Below are positions 11,176 through 21,905 of a stretch of DNA of 64,000 bases, piece by piece (the first letter of the stretch is position 1; every line of letters starts with the position of its first letter). The position numbers were made by a program, and so were the translations under genes. Origin of the DNA: Gigantopelta aegis (Eukaryota > Mollusca > Gastropoda > Neomphalida > Peltospiridae); assembly GCF_016097555.1 (NCBI RefSeq), contig NC_054704.1, positions 78,173,763-78,237,762 of the forward strand, given 5' to 3'. The notes below the pieces were generated by a model. The model saw only the letters and a list, made by a program, of their open reading frames with translations, made no database searches and was not told the origin of the DNA.

Positions 11176-11790
11176 TAACAAAACACACTTTTGCTAACCC
11201 ATCTAGTTTCCACACGGTATAAACGTGGCTTACTATTGTTTCTGATTCCTTACAGTAAGTTTTTTTATGACACACTCAACACAATGGTTATATGTTTTAA
11301 ATTAATTATTACATATGAGGGAGCATCGCTGTACTTCATGGGGGCTCTCTTTTACAAAAGCGATTCACTCCAAACACAGCATTACCATGGCCTTTTTTTT
11401 TGGTGGATTTTTTTAATAGCATTTATGGGTCCCCAGCCAAGTTTGACCATGTCAAGCGAGGTTGGGGAGCCCCCCCCCCCCCCCCCCCCCCCTTGATGGT
11501 TCATGGCCTTACTGTGTAGAATTATAAAAGTTAACAAAACACACTTTTGCTATCCACAAGGTAACGTGGCTTACTAATTGTGATTACAGTAAAATGCATA
11601 ATATTAGGGAAGTAATTTTAACATATAAATAAATAAGCATTAATTGTTTTCTAGTGTTATCCCCAGCCATATGGTTGGGGAGCCTTGATTGGCAAATAAA
11701 GCTATATAAGATGCTATATAGTAATTTAACATATAAATTCCTATTTTTCTGTGTTCCCATATGGTTGGGGATTGGCAAAGAAAGCCAAGA
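11176..11790. repeat. Locally duplicated patch with decayed SINE
   Basis: GTTAACAAAACACACTTTTG followed by GTGGCTTACTA occurs near 11176 and again near 11530. CATATGGTTGGGGA plus GATTGGCAAA occurs near 11668 and near 11758. Between them lie a decayed antisense SINE-A2 (about 11262-11400) and a C run (about 11470-11492). It looks like repeated local duplication. Confidence 0.5.
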
Positions 11791-11867
11791 TGCTATGATT
11801 CATATCTTGGAAAGAGTTGAGAAAAGTAGAAGGAAAGAAAGAAAATACAATAGAATAGAAAGAAATG

Positions 11868-11909
11868 AATGAATGAATAGATAGATAGATAGATAAATAG
11901 ATAAATAGA

Positions 11910-11941
<32 letters not shown>

Positions 11942-11956
11942 GGGGGGGGGGGGGGG
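11868..11956. repeat. GAAT/GATA/AAAT microsatellite and poly(G)
   Basis: GAAT, ATAG and AATA repeats end in a run of 16 G. The tract abuts the 3' end of the minus-strand LINE to the right and could have grown from that element's simple-sequence tail. Confidence 0.85.
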
Positions 11957-12871
11957 ACTTAAAATCTATGCTAAGAAAAGAGACTTATATTTCGAAACGA
12001 AAAAACCTGCAATTACAAACGAAAAGACCTGTAATTCGAAACAAGCTATTTATAAGAAGTTTCAGTTAAAAAGATTAAGCCACTGTGTCCATTGATTATT
12101 GAAAATTTCATGTTCACAATTTTTGTATGAAATAAACCTTTCGATTTCAAATTTGTTTCGCAATATATTTTTAACTCCATTTATATTTAATACTTTTTTC
12201 TGTACTTTCATACTATAAATACAATATTTAATATTGATAATTAACCAATTTACAAAGTTGCTGTGTTCATTATTAACCATACCAAACATAACAATATCTC
12301 GGTTAAAACAAATATCAATTCCAGTTTCAGTCTGTATCCAATGTTTTGTAGCTCCCCAAATATGGTTAACCTTATTGCAGTCAAAAAATAGATGTGGTAT
12401 CGTTTCTGGAGAATTTTGACAGAAGTCACAAATGTATCATGTGTAAAAATTTATTTGTAGTTAAGATTCTATGCAGTATTCTGTATTGAAACCATTATAA
12501 GGTTGAATCTTTTACACATCGAAAAGGAATAGCATAATACTTTTCCCATTGCCTGGTATCGTACATAAATCCTTCGTTCGCATATTTTAATTGTGCTTTG
12601 GGGGTTATACTTTGTGAAATTATCATATCATAAATATCTTTACAACCTTTTTTGTCTTTTAATAAACATTTTAGTTTAAACGGAAAAACCGGATTTTTTA
12701 GAATTGAAGGGCTCAGTGCAAAAAGGGGTATAAGTAACATTTTTGTGAAAATACATATTTTCATTTAAAGGTACACATCAACACCTTCCGTTCACAATAA
12801 AGGTATATACCAGCGTCCACCATGGCGTATAGCTGTTCAAAATGACGTATTATGTTTTCTCGTTGCAGATC

Positions 12872-12913
12872 TAAAAGGGGTATAAGTCCAGATGTGGACT
12901 TATACCCCTTTTA
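12872..12913. repeat. Perfect 19-bp hairpin of the element word
   Basis: TAAAAGGGGTATAAGTCCA (12872-12890) and its exact reverse complement (12895-12913) are separated by GATG. This is two head-to-head copies of the terminal word, 166 bp inside the left end. It may be a subterminal binding site. Confidence 0.95.
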
Positions 12914-13389
12914 GACCAAAGGATATTTTTCCAAAATGGCGGCATCGATGTGATTTTCTTTGTCTTCATGAACATAATATTTTAAGGTAAATATCCTATT
13001 CTGCATTTTATTCTGGTTAACATGACTTTAAAATGTAAATTAATACAAATAATATTATTATATTACAGTATTGTGTGTAAATAATTATGTTTTTCGGTGA
13101 TTAGAAATGATAAAAGTTCAATCAAATCAAATAAACGTGCTGCACTTGTACCCTTTTAGAATTAACACGAGAACTATAGAACGTAACGTGTGCTGTGGTT
13201 TTGTATATTAACACGGTTTTATTATTATTGTTATTGTTCTTGTTGTTTTGTTTGTTGTTGGGTTTGTTTTGTGGGGGGAGGGGGGTTTCTTAAGAATGGA
13301 ATAAAAAATCTTTTAATATAGTTATGTTTTTGGCAATATATTATTGTCAATGTTATTGTTCCAGGTGCATATAATGAAACAGCTTTGCA

Positions 13390-13930
13390 ATGGACAGCAA
13401 CAAAAGTTATACTGCTCAAGAACTCTTTGAGTCAATTAAAAATGGCCACATTCACATTTTCTATTCAGAACATGATTGTAATGATTGTACATCTCGTTTA
13501 ATGGCAAAAACTGTTGAGTGCGTGGAGGATGGTGTCAATAGTAGTTTATGTATTGGCAAATGAAACTAATGAATTCACATTACTTGAAGACGACACTCGT
13601 GATACATTTGATGATGTAGTTAATGATCCAGACTATGATCCAGAAAAGGACTCCTGCCATAGTTCTGATGATAGCATCCATGTCGATGATAGGTATAATC
13701 TGATCCCTAACATGTAGGCACAGTCTTCCATTGCTAATGAAGAAACACTGGCCCAAAAAGATGAGCTACCATTACAGTAAACTAAATCTCCCCAAAAAGG
13801 TGAATGGCTTGAAAGAACTGGTCAAGAAGTATCTTTCTGAAGAAAATTCACAGTTTTATCTAAGTCTTGCATCTACTCCATTAAACCGAAATCGAAGTGG
13901 CGAATCTGACGACGAAGACTATGCTTCCTA
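13390..13930 (+). pseudogene. Gene-like remnant inside 12706-14342
   Basis: Not recognised. From an ATG at 13390 a 57-residue frame (start MDSNKSYTAQELFESIKNG, with cysteines in HDCNDCTS) ends at 13563. A second frame overlapping its end is strongly acidic (DDTRDTFDDVVNDPDYDPEK) and stops at 13717. A third, 13731-13931, is lysine-rich and ends GESDDEDYAS. The composition looks coding but no single frame spans the region. It may be a broken gene, or exons of a spliced gene carried by the element. A T-rich stretch ending TTGTTCCAG at about 13355-13364 could be a splice acceptor, and AATAAA at 14035 could end the transcript. Confidence 0.35.
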
Positions 13931-16127
13931 AAATATGCAAATATGCTTTAATTTGAGATGTATTCAGAGCTTTGTGCCAAAGTTTACATTGTTTGAATGC
14001 CTGCATGTTCTTGTTCTTTCATTAGTAAGTTTTCAATAAAGAAAACAGAAGTCTTAACCTTTAGTTAGTAGTGTATAATATATTCAGCCTAAGGGGAGAC
14101 CACATGGACTTATACCCCTTTTTACACCTAGTAGGCTTAAATTATTTTATTTTTTCTTAAATTTGCGTCAATATCGTATAAATATATCATGAATGTGTTG
14201 AAATTCTTGCAATTTAAACCAGTATATATATTTGTAAGCAATTTGACAAAAGGTAATGAAGAAATTAATAAAAACATATTTTTTTTTTAATTTCTCAAAA
14301 CTTTCAAAATGTGACTTATACCCTTTTAGCACTGAGCCCTTCAATTGTGAACATGTCATCCCTTATTGTTCCAAGCTTGTTCATAAATGATTTAATAGCA
14401 CTTGTAAGTGAAGCATATTCTAAGAAGTTTGTATTTATATGATATTTTGTTGCAAACTGTTCGTATGTATAAAAATCACTTTGTTCATTTAATAAATCAT
14501 TTATAAATATAATACCGTTATCTATATAAATTTTGTATATAAATGGTTTGTTACCTATACATATTTTGCTATTATACCAAATATTAATGCTTAAAATATC
14601 CTCAACATTTTGTGATTTTTGATATTTGTGTATCTCTAACCAGCTGAACAAGGTGTCTCTCCAAAACGTATTTCGGACGTGTTCAATATTTCGCATTAGG
14701 AAATAATCGCCTTGTATAATCAAGTCTTTTAAAGATATGTTTGTAACCGATTTAAACAAAGTTATCCACTTTGAGTTATTTAAAAACATTCTTCGAATCC
14801 ACGTGCATTTTAAGGCTGTTATAAAATTTGATATGTTTATCATTTTAATACCACCTGTTTTGTAATTTTGTATTATTAGATTCCGTTTCAGTTTTTCAGT
14901 ATTGCTCTGCCAGATAAATTTAAAAAATAATGTATTTACATTTTTTATCAATTTGTCATTTGGATTTGGTAGCGCTATTAACAGATGGGTTAGCTTTGGC
15001 ATTATTAAAGTTTTCAGTACTGTTATTCTTCCTAAAACTGTTAATCTTCTAACAGACCATAACCTCATTAATTTTTGCATTTCTATTATTTTTAGAATCA
15101 TAGTTCAGTGCAATTATTTGTTCCATGTTAACTGCGAAGTTGATACCGAGCAAATTAAATTGTGTTGCGCCCCATTCTAACTTCCACCGCGTACGATGGA
15201 ACACATCCTTAGAAAACTTTTTCTTTCCGATCCATATAGCTTTTGATTTAGAAAAATTCATTTTTAGGCCTGATATATATGCATAATAATCTAAAACCTT
15301 CAATGTATTGTACAGAGACTCGGGAGAACCATCAAGAATGAAACTTGTGTCATCTGCATATTGCGAAATTAAATATTCTTCGCCATCAATACTGATTCCC
15401 TTAATATTGCTAGAGTTTCTTATTATAATTGCAAGTATTTCAGCACACAGAATAAATATATAAGGAGGCAGAGGATCTCCTTGTCTACAACCCCTTTCTA
15501 ATTTGAAAGCTTCAGATAAAAATCCATTCTGTATTACACTAGATAAAGAATTATTGTAAAACGTTTTTATCCAGTTTTTAATGGATGTTTTAAAGTTAAA
15601 TATATCTAACACTTTATATATAAACGACCAAGATAAAGAATCGAATGCTTTTTCAAAATAAATTAGTAGCAGTAATCCAGGAATATCATGTTCTTCTGTG
15701 TATAACATAATGTCATAGATTAATCTAATATTTTCCCCAATGTATCTTCCTTTAACGAAACCAGTTTGGTCTTTGTCTATTAATTTATCCAAAACGGTTT
15801 TAATTCTATTCGCGATACATCCTGACGCCATTTTATAAGTACAGTTTAAAAGGGTTAAAGGTCGCCAATTTTTAAAGAATTCTTTTGATTTATTAGGTTT
15901 TGGGATACATGTTATAATACCTAGCTTTTGTACATGATACATTTCTTTAATAGTGTAACTATAGTTGATAGATCTAATTATATAGTGTCCTAAATCCATC
16001 CAAAACATTTTAAAGAATTCAGCCGTAAAACAAAGCATTAATTAACTGACAAATATTTTTGAAACAAAGGAAACTACTTTGATAATTCAGTCTTCAGTTG
16101 ACTCAGTGACAAAAAAGAAGAAACAAA

Positions 16128-16322
16128 GTTAGTTTTGTTTAACGACACTACTAGAGGCTAAGAGCACATTCATTTATTAATCATCGGCTATTGGATGTCA
16201 AACATTTGGTAATCCTGACACGTAGTCAACAGCGGAAACCCGCGACATTTTCTTAGTGCAGCAAGGGATCTTTTATATGCACTTTCCCACAGACAGGAAA
16301 GCACATACCATGGCCTTTGACC
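16128..16322 (-). repeat. SINE-A copy, 5' truncated
   Basis: Antisense tail TTTAACGACACTACTAGAGG and core GCAGCAAGGGATCTTTTATA, ending in CATACCATGGCCTTTGA. Confidence 0.85.
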
Positions 16323-16659
16323 GACTCAGCGACAACGTAATACGGTTACAATAATTATTGTCAGTTACGCAATACACATCGTTTATATAATCCTGTTTGT
16401 GATAGTGACATACACGTATTTCATAAAGTGAAGAAAATACAATCATGTCATTAATATTGTTTTCAAATACATTTAAAAAAATCATTTTACATGTTTATTG
16501 TCAATAAAATTTTTTATATATAAATTCGTTTTACCTTTTTATGGTTGTTGAAAAAAAAAATGTAATGTCATATTGTGGAGAGGCATTTATGTAATCCTAT
16601 TCTTTCCCAATCCATTTCATTTAATAATAGAATAAATATTTTGTTAATTTTTTTTGTTC
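16323..16659. other. Intergenic, nothing recognised
   Basis: AT-rich sequence with no recognised gene or repeat. Confidence 0.5.
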
Positions 16660-16842
16660 GTTTAGTGTGATGATGGGGGTTATTTATTATTATTATTAAT
16701 TTTTTATCATTATTATTATTATTAAAAAAAAAAAAAAATTGGGGGGAGGGGGGGGGGGGGAGGTTGTGGGAGATTTTTGTTGATTGTTGGGGTGAGGTTA
16801 TTTTGTTTTGTTTTGCTGCGGGGGGGGGGGGGGGGGGGGAGA
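16660..16842. repeat. Low-complexity ATT, A and G tracts
   Basis: TTATTATTATT runs, an A run and two long G runs. Minus-strand frames across it encode only poly-Asn and poly-Pro. Confidence 0.9.
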
Positions 16843-16936
16843 GGACGTTGTTGTTTGGTTTAGGTTTTTGGTGGGCTTTTATTAAATGCCTCAAAGGTAA
16901 AAATAAAAATAAAAACAAAAGTCATATTCTTTAATT

Positions 16937-17312
16937 TACCGGCGTCGTGTTTAGGCCATCGGTCAACAGGCTGGTAGGTACTGGGTTCGGATCCCAGTCG
17001 AGGCATGGGATTTTTAATCCAGATACCGACTCCAAACCCTGAGTGAGTTCTCCGCAAGGCTCAATGGGTAGGTGTAAACTACTTGCATCGACCAGTGATC
17101 CATAACTGGTTCAACAAAGGCCATGGTTTGTGCTATCCTGCCTGTGGAAAGCGCAAATAAAAGATCCCTTGCTGCTAATCGGAAAGAGTAGCCCATGAAG
17201 TGGCGACAGCGGGTTTCCTCTCACAGTCTGTGTGGTCCTTAACCATATGTCTGACGCCATATAACCGTAAATAAAATGTGTTGAGTGCGTCGTTAAATAA
17301 AACATTTCTTTC
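16937..17312 (+). repeat. SINE-B copy, near full length
   Basis: Sense orientation: head with GGTTCGGATCCCAGTCGAGG, ACCCTGAGTGAGTTCTCCGC, core CTGCTAATCGGAAAGAGTAG, tail TGTGTTGAGTGCGTCGTTAA. It matches the antisense copy at 5437-5824 along its length. Confidence 0.92.
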
Positions 17313-17654
17313 TTTTTTTATTCTTTAATTACTACGACTTTCTTCCACCATACTGATCCCCCATAGCACGCCATGCGCGCCGCAGTACAATCTTAGGCGA
17401 AACCACCTGCACCGATGGAGCCCAGAATGCGAGCAATTCGTATAATCCACCTGAAAAGGTGCGAATTAGCGGATCCGCACGTTTGATTACCTCTTACCTG
17501 TGTCAGGTGAACTGGGAGGTCAAAACATCTCGCAGGTAAGACAACAGACGATCGGTGTACCTGTCAACAAGGCACACGTCTGGTACATTTCTGTTTGAAT
17601 GGGAAACAACACCTCTACGCATTTCATGCGGCTCTGGCGGAGTAGTAGAAGAAG
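17313..17654. other. Intergenic, nothing recognised
   Basis: Somewhat more GC-rich than its surroundings (GCACGCCATGCGCGCCGC, about 17370), with no coding frame or repeat match. Confidence 0.45.
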
Positions 17655-17928
17655 AAGTTTGTTTTGTTTAACGACACCACTAGAGCACATTGATTTATTA
17701 ATCATCAGCTATTGGGTGTCAAACATTTGGTAATTTTGACACAATCATATAGATGAAACCTGTTACATTTTTTCCATTAGTAGCAAAGGAACTTTTATAT
17801 GCACCATCTCACAGACAGGATAGCACATACCACAGCCTTTGATATACCAGTTGTGGTGCACTGGCTGGAGAGAGAAATAGCCCAATGGGCCCACCGACGG
17901 GGATCAATCCTAGACCGACTGCATGGTG
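17655..17928 (-). repeat. SINE-A copy
   Basis: Antisense tail TTTAACGACACCACTAGAGC, core, and part of the head (GGGGATCAATCCTAGACCG). It runs directly into the sense SINE-C that follows. Confidence 0.88.
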
Positions 17929-18168
17929 GAGTAGTGGTAAAGTAATCAATCTGAAGGCTGGAAGGTACTGGGTTCGCATCCCGGTACCAGCTCCCCACAC
18001 AGAGACGACCTCAGTGGGGAAGGAGTTAAGACCATAATACTGGATACCTTCTCACTAACAACCAATTACATTGTAATTATTAACCTATTACATATTAACC
18101 TCAGTTCTGGACAGACAGCCAATATTGCCTATAAGTGAGACAAGGACATCGTGCTTGAATATTAAGCA
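17929..18168 (+). repeat. SINE-C copy
   Basis: Head TGGAGTAGTGGTAAAG, B-box GGGTTCGCATCCCGG, body CTTCTCACTAACAACC and GACAGACAGCCAATATTGCC, tail GTGCTTGAATATTAAGC. Confidence 0.85.
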
Positions 18169-18317
18169 AGATTTTTGTTTTAAAGTAAAGATATAAAATT
18201 GTAAGGAAATTTTAACTACTACAAATATATTCTTTTAGGCAACATAATAAACTACTGATATATATATTGTTCTCATACACAGTGAGAGTAAATGTAAAGA
18301 ATTGGTCAAAACAAAGA

Positions 18318-18690
18318 GAAAGGTATATTCATTAGAAGCAAGGGATCTTTTATATGCACTTTCAGACACAGGACAGTACATACCAGTCTCTGATAAGAGT
18401 ACACAGGACAGTACATACCGGTCTGATAGAGTACACAGGACAGTACATACCGGTCTGATACAGTACACAGGACAGTATATACCGGTCTGATAGAGTACAC
18501 AGGATAGTACATACCAGTCTGATAAGAGTACACAGGACAGTACATACCAGTCTCTGATAGAGTACACAGGGCAGTACATACCAGTCTCTAATAAAGTACA
18601 CAGGACAGTACATACCGGTCTGATAGAGTACATACCAGTCTCTGATAGAGTACACAGGACAGTACATACCAGTCTCTGATAGAGTACTGG
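18318..18690. repeat. Minisatellite grown from a SINE core
   Basis: A short antisense SINE core piece (GCAAGGGATCTTTTATATGC) runs into about ten units of 32-34 bp of the type GGACAGTACATACCAGTC plus TGATAGAGTACACA. The unit resembles the core stretch AGGATAGCACATACCA, so the array probably arose by slippage within the SINE. Tyr/Cys-rich frames on the minus strand are artefacts. Confidence 0.9.
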
Positions 18691-18797
18691 CTGAAATGGG
18701 GGTGGGGGGGGGGAGGTGACAGTGGGTCCACCAAAATGTTTGATCTTTTGACTCGAGCAAGTGCTCTAAAACCAAAGCTAAAACCCACCTCAGGTTT

Positions 18798-19018
18798 AAA
18801 AAGTTTTTGTTTAACGACACCACTAGAGCACATCGATTTATTAATCATCAACTATTGGATGTCAGACATTTGGTAATTTTGACATATAATCTTAGAGAGG
18901 AAACCTGCTACATTTTTCTATTAGTAGGAAGAGGTCTTTTATATACATCATCCCACAGACAGGATAGTGCATACCACAGCCTTTTATATACCAGTCGTGG
19001 TGCACTGGCTGGATACAC
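18798..19018 (-). repeat. SINE-A copy, head missing
   Basis: Antisense tail TTTAACGACACCACTAGAGC and core, ending GTCGTGGTGCACTGGCTGG. Confidence 0.88.
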
Positions 19019-19865
19019 CACAGGTTTGAATGCATTAAAAACAAAAATACAGGTATCTGAATTTGTAATGGCATTCAACCTGGAATTGCCCCTGATGAAG
19101 TTTTTCATTTTAAAACTCTGTAAGAAATGGAATAAAAATGTTAAATCCATTTGCTAAATATAATACACTTGATTCACAGGATCATTTCTGTTTTAGATGT
19201 TTTTATTTACAAATATTAAGATTTCTTGAATATTATTCCATGTTCCAGTTGGCAATATATACATTAACAAAAGGCTGAGTAAATTATAAACATGTTATAT
19301 ACAGCACATAGGATAAAAAGAAAAACCGAAAATATTACTTACTTCACAAGATTGTTATTACAATTATGAAACCTGGCAGACGAACAAATTAACACTTGAA
19401 AGACAAAGGTTTACTATGTTCACACAAATTATTTACAACAAAAAAAAGTACAATATATTTCCAGTTTATAAACTAAAACACTGAAAAATATATTTGTACA
19501 TCAAGATTGAGCCAGTTTTAGGCTAAATACTAATATATTATTTTCTGTAACATAATCATTGTGTATCAACTGCAAAAATTTCTCTTTATTTTGTTTAGCC
19601 ATTCTTTTTCTTTCTTTAGAAATGAAATAGCAATTGACTATTAAATTTATGAGTTGAATTACTGCAAATCAAACCCATTATTAAAGACAAGTGATTTTCT
19701 ATACGAGATAAGAACACGTTCACGTATATCAATCAGGAACTAGAACTCATAATGTACTGACATTCTAAAATTGCTAACTTGAGGCCAACCTTTAGGAAAT
19801 TTATTTACTATTAAAAAACCAACTATTTTTTGTGATTTTTTTTTTTTTTTACATTTTCAAAGTCT
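19019..19865. other. Intergenic, nothing recognised
   Basis: AT-rich, with a T run near 19840. No gene or repeat recognised. Confidence 0.5.
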
Positions 19866-20440
19866 TTAAAGGTAGAGTCAACTCAAATAAGAGATTTATG
19901 TGTTGGAAAGATGCATACTTGGACCACCAACACATACTGACACTTTAACAAATGAAAAACGCGTAATTTTAGAGTTAATAAAAAACCATGATTATTCCTG
20001 CTAACTGGGGGCAGCCATTTTGTTTCGTTTTTGTGACGTCCGGTGGTATAGCTTGGGGCGAAGTGACGTCAGCTCCGTCCATCTTCTCTATGCACAGTGT
20101 AAACAAATGCTCTAATTTATGACAAGGCGCTTCGCTTTCATCAACCTGACTTGTAAAACAACATAAATGACTTGATAGTATAATAAACTATTTAACTAAA
20201 TATATTTCAGGTTACATCAATAGAACGAAATGGAGTTATAGTATTTTTCTTTTTAAAAAAATCCAAAGAAACAATGCATACTATTAGGCCTATTGGTAGG
20301 GCACGTTCGAGCAAAAACGACCACTCACGATACCCAAGTGATAATTTTCTTTGGGACGACGTAATTGGTCAGTTTTGTGATTTTAGATGGGAAAGTCTAC
20401 AAGGGTTTTACAGAATTACTTACAGTAATAAAGCAGGGCC
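19866..20440 (+). mobile_element. R-type TTAA element, 3' truncated
   Basis: Starts TTAAAGGTAGAGTCAACTC and follows the R copies at 37782-38941 and 56188-57381 (shared ATGATTATTCCT, GGGGGCAGCCATTTTGTTT, GACCACTCACGATACCCAAG). It stops at CAGTAATAAAGCAG, where a SINE-A scrap (20441-20495) takes over. Confidence 0.85.
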
Positions 20441-20495
20441 ATGGCCATGGCCTTTGATGTACCAGTCGTGGTGCACTGGCTGGAGCGAGAATAGT
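20441..20495 (-). repeat. SINE-A core scrap
   Basis: CATGGCCTTTGATGTACCAG and GTGGTGCACTGGCTGGAGCG match the antisense SINE-A core. Both flanks are non-SINE. Confidence 0.7.
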
Positions 20496-20971
20496 GAGAT
20501 TTAAAGCCTAGGACATGTTGATAGACAATATTTTGACAATATTTATAACTGAAATGAAGGATTTTAAAAAGTAATTTGTCAAGGGTTCAAACAACAAAAA
20601 TCCCAGCAATACATATAAATTTACACTTCTAGCTGCAATTGTACTTATATTAAAATATGATCTCTATTCTATTCCTTACAACTTGACATTATGTTTTACA
20701 GAAAAACATTTCCTATGCTTATGAATTTGCCATGAAAGTACATAGCTATCAGTAGTATTACACCCATAAAGTAGCAGCAAAATACAAAGCTCTGACAATA
20801 ACTTAGCGTCATGGATGAAAATGGAATGAATAGCACAAGTAAACATTGTAAAATGTATCATATGTGAAAGTGTTAAAGTCACTGGCTTTTGTCCACCACC
20901 TTTTAAATTTGACCGTCACCCAACAACACATGTAAAAGCAGTGTATGTGGCCCCCCACAATATGAAATCCA
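20496..20971. other. Intergenic, nothing recognised
   Basis: No gene or repeat recognised. Confidence 0.5.
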
Positions 20972-21100
20972 GGGCGTAGATTTTTGAAGCTATTTTATCA
21001 CTATGATATCATAAAACCTTTGTAGGCAATGACGCATCATAGCTTATGAATGTTTTATGATATTGTAGTGCTAAGATAGCTTCAAAAATCTGTAGCCACA
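20972..21100. repeat. Hairpin element
   Basis: GTAGATTTTTGAAGCTATTT on the left and its near reverse complement (GATAGCTTCAAAAATCTGTAG minus its first base) on the right. The arms continue through ATATCATAAAAC, with a loop of about 35 bases. It is a foldback MITE-like palindrome. Confidence 0.75.
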
Positions 21101-21249
21101 CTATGCTTAAAACTCTGATCTTTAGTTACTTCAGTTTTACTACCTTATTAATATTCAGATACACTGTTACAATTAACTATTCCAAATGAGGCAAAAAACG
21201 ACAGGAATGATGTTATTTCGTTTAAACGTAATAGTGACAATTTCAAATA

Positions 21250-21410
21250 ACCGGGGCCCATGCTTTTAAAACTTTTTAGAGTCCAGACTCAGTCTCTAAT
21301 GACATCACATGCATTCAGTTTGTATGGCATTGTCATGACATTAGTATTTCAGATTCTATTAGTCTCGAGTCTAGACTATAAAGTTATATAAGTACCATTC
21401 CTGGAGCTAC
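21250..21410. repeat. GGGCCC-type hairpin element
   Basis: Starts CCGGGGCCCATGCTTTTAAA and folds on ATAAAGTTATATAAGTACC, with internal arms AGTCCAGACTC and GAGTCTAGACT. It is related to 33727-33873, which shares GTCTCGAGTCTAGACT. Confidence 0.65.
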
Positions 21411-21576
21411 TGAAAACGGTACTTGCAAAACATGGTCTATTAGACTTTAGTGATCTAACTGCCATATTAATATAATCTCAATACAAATGAAAGTGTATTT
21501 TTAATAAACTTGCAAGTATTTGCTATCAACAGATATTGTCAAAAATCTACACTCAATTCTCTGCCCACGCCACCAG

Positions 21577-21905
21577 TTAAAGTTTCATTGTTTAATGACA
21601 CCACTAGAGCACATTTATTAATTAATCATCAGCTATTGGATGTCAAACATTTGGTAATTCTGACACGTAGTCATCAGAGGAAACCCGCTACATTTTTTCT
21701 AATGCAGCAAAAGATCTTTCATATGCACTTTCCCACAGACAGGAAAACACACACCACCACCGTTGACCAGTTGTAGTGCACTGGTTGGAACAAGAAAACC
21801 CGTAATGAGTTGAATGGGTCTACTGAGGTAGTCTGATCCTGTGACGCAATCAACTCCAGCTCGCACTCAACCGACCGAGCCAAATCCTGGCCCCATGCCA
21901 CCATG
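21577..21905 (-). repeat. SINE with A tail and core but a different head
   Basis: The antisense tail TTTAATGACACCACTAGAGC and core are of SINE-A type. The head, read on the minus strand, is instead ATTTGGCTCGGTCGGTTGAG followed by a decayed B box. This is a different tRNA-like module on the common body. Confidence 0.75.

Larger units (their letters stand above)
12706..14342. mobile_element. Unclassified inverted-repeat DNA element in the LINE
   Basis: Left end GAAGGGCTCAGTGCAAAAAG and right end CTTTTAGCACTGAGCCCTTC form near-perfect terminal inverted repeats that continue through GGGTATAAGT. Both sides are flanked by AATT (12702-12705 and 14343-14346), the likely 4-bp target duplication. The word ACTTATACCCCTTTT, or its complement, recurs at both ends and inside: about 12725, 12872, 12895, 13145 (diverged), 14105 and 14313. 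The middle carries gene-like remnants (13390-13930) and a polyadenylation signal (14035-14040). Four-base targets occur in several cut-and-paste groups, for example Chapaev- and Academ-like elements. No transposase motif is visible, so the superfamily stays open. It inserted after the LINE and may depend on proteins made elsewhere. Confidence 0.85.
11957..16045 (-). mobile_element. LINE (L1/Tx1-like), dead and 5' truncated
   Basis: A minus-strand non-LTR retrotransposon that would copy itself by target-primed reverse transcription. From high to low coordinates the reverse transcriptase shows WRPLTLLNCTYK, the QTGFVKGRYIGENIRL block, motif A FEKAFDSLSW, CRQGDPLPPYIFILCAEI and catalytic YADD (within SQYADDTSF). 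The downstream domain has the cysteine/histidine cluster around CDFCQNSPETIPHLFFDC. The order and wording fit the L1/Tx1 branch. The endonuclease and everything upstream of the RT are missing. The RT is broken between 15049 and 15101 by a frame change, and the C-terminal part has further stops and frame changes near 12490 and 12430. A foreign element (12706-14342) splits it. Removing that element with one AATT joins FTI to LKNPVFPF in frame, so the LINE was probably still open at this point when it was hit. About 2.4 kb of LINE remains. Confidence 0.93.

Noticed and set aside
18370-18690. Regularly spaced repeats resembling a CRISPR array
   Set aside because: The units are contiguous without unique spacers, and this is animal DNA.
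18235-18851. Overlapping Tyr/Cys-rich minus-strand frames
   Set aside because: They are translations of the 32-34 bp minisatellite, open in several frames at once.
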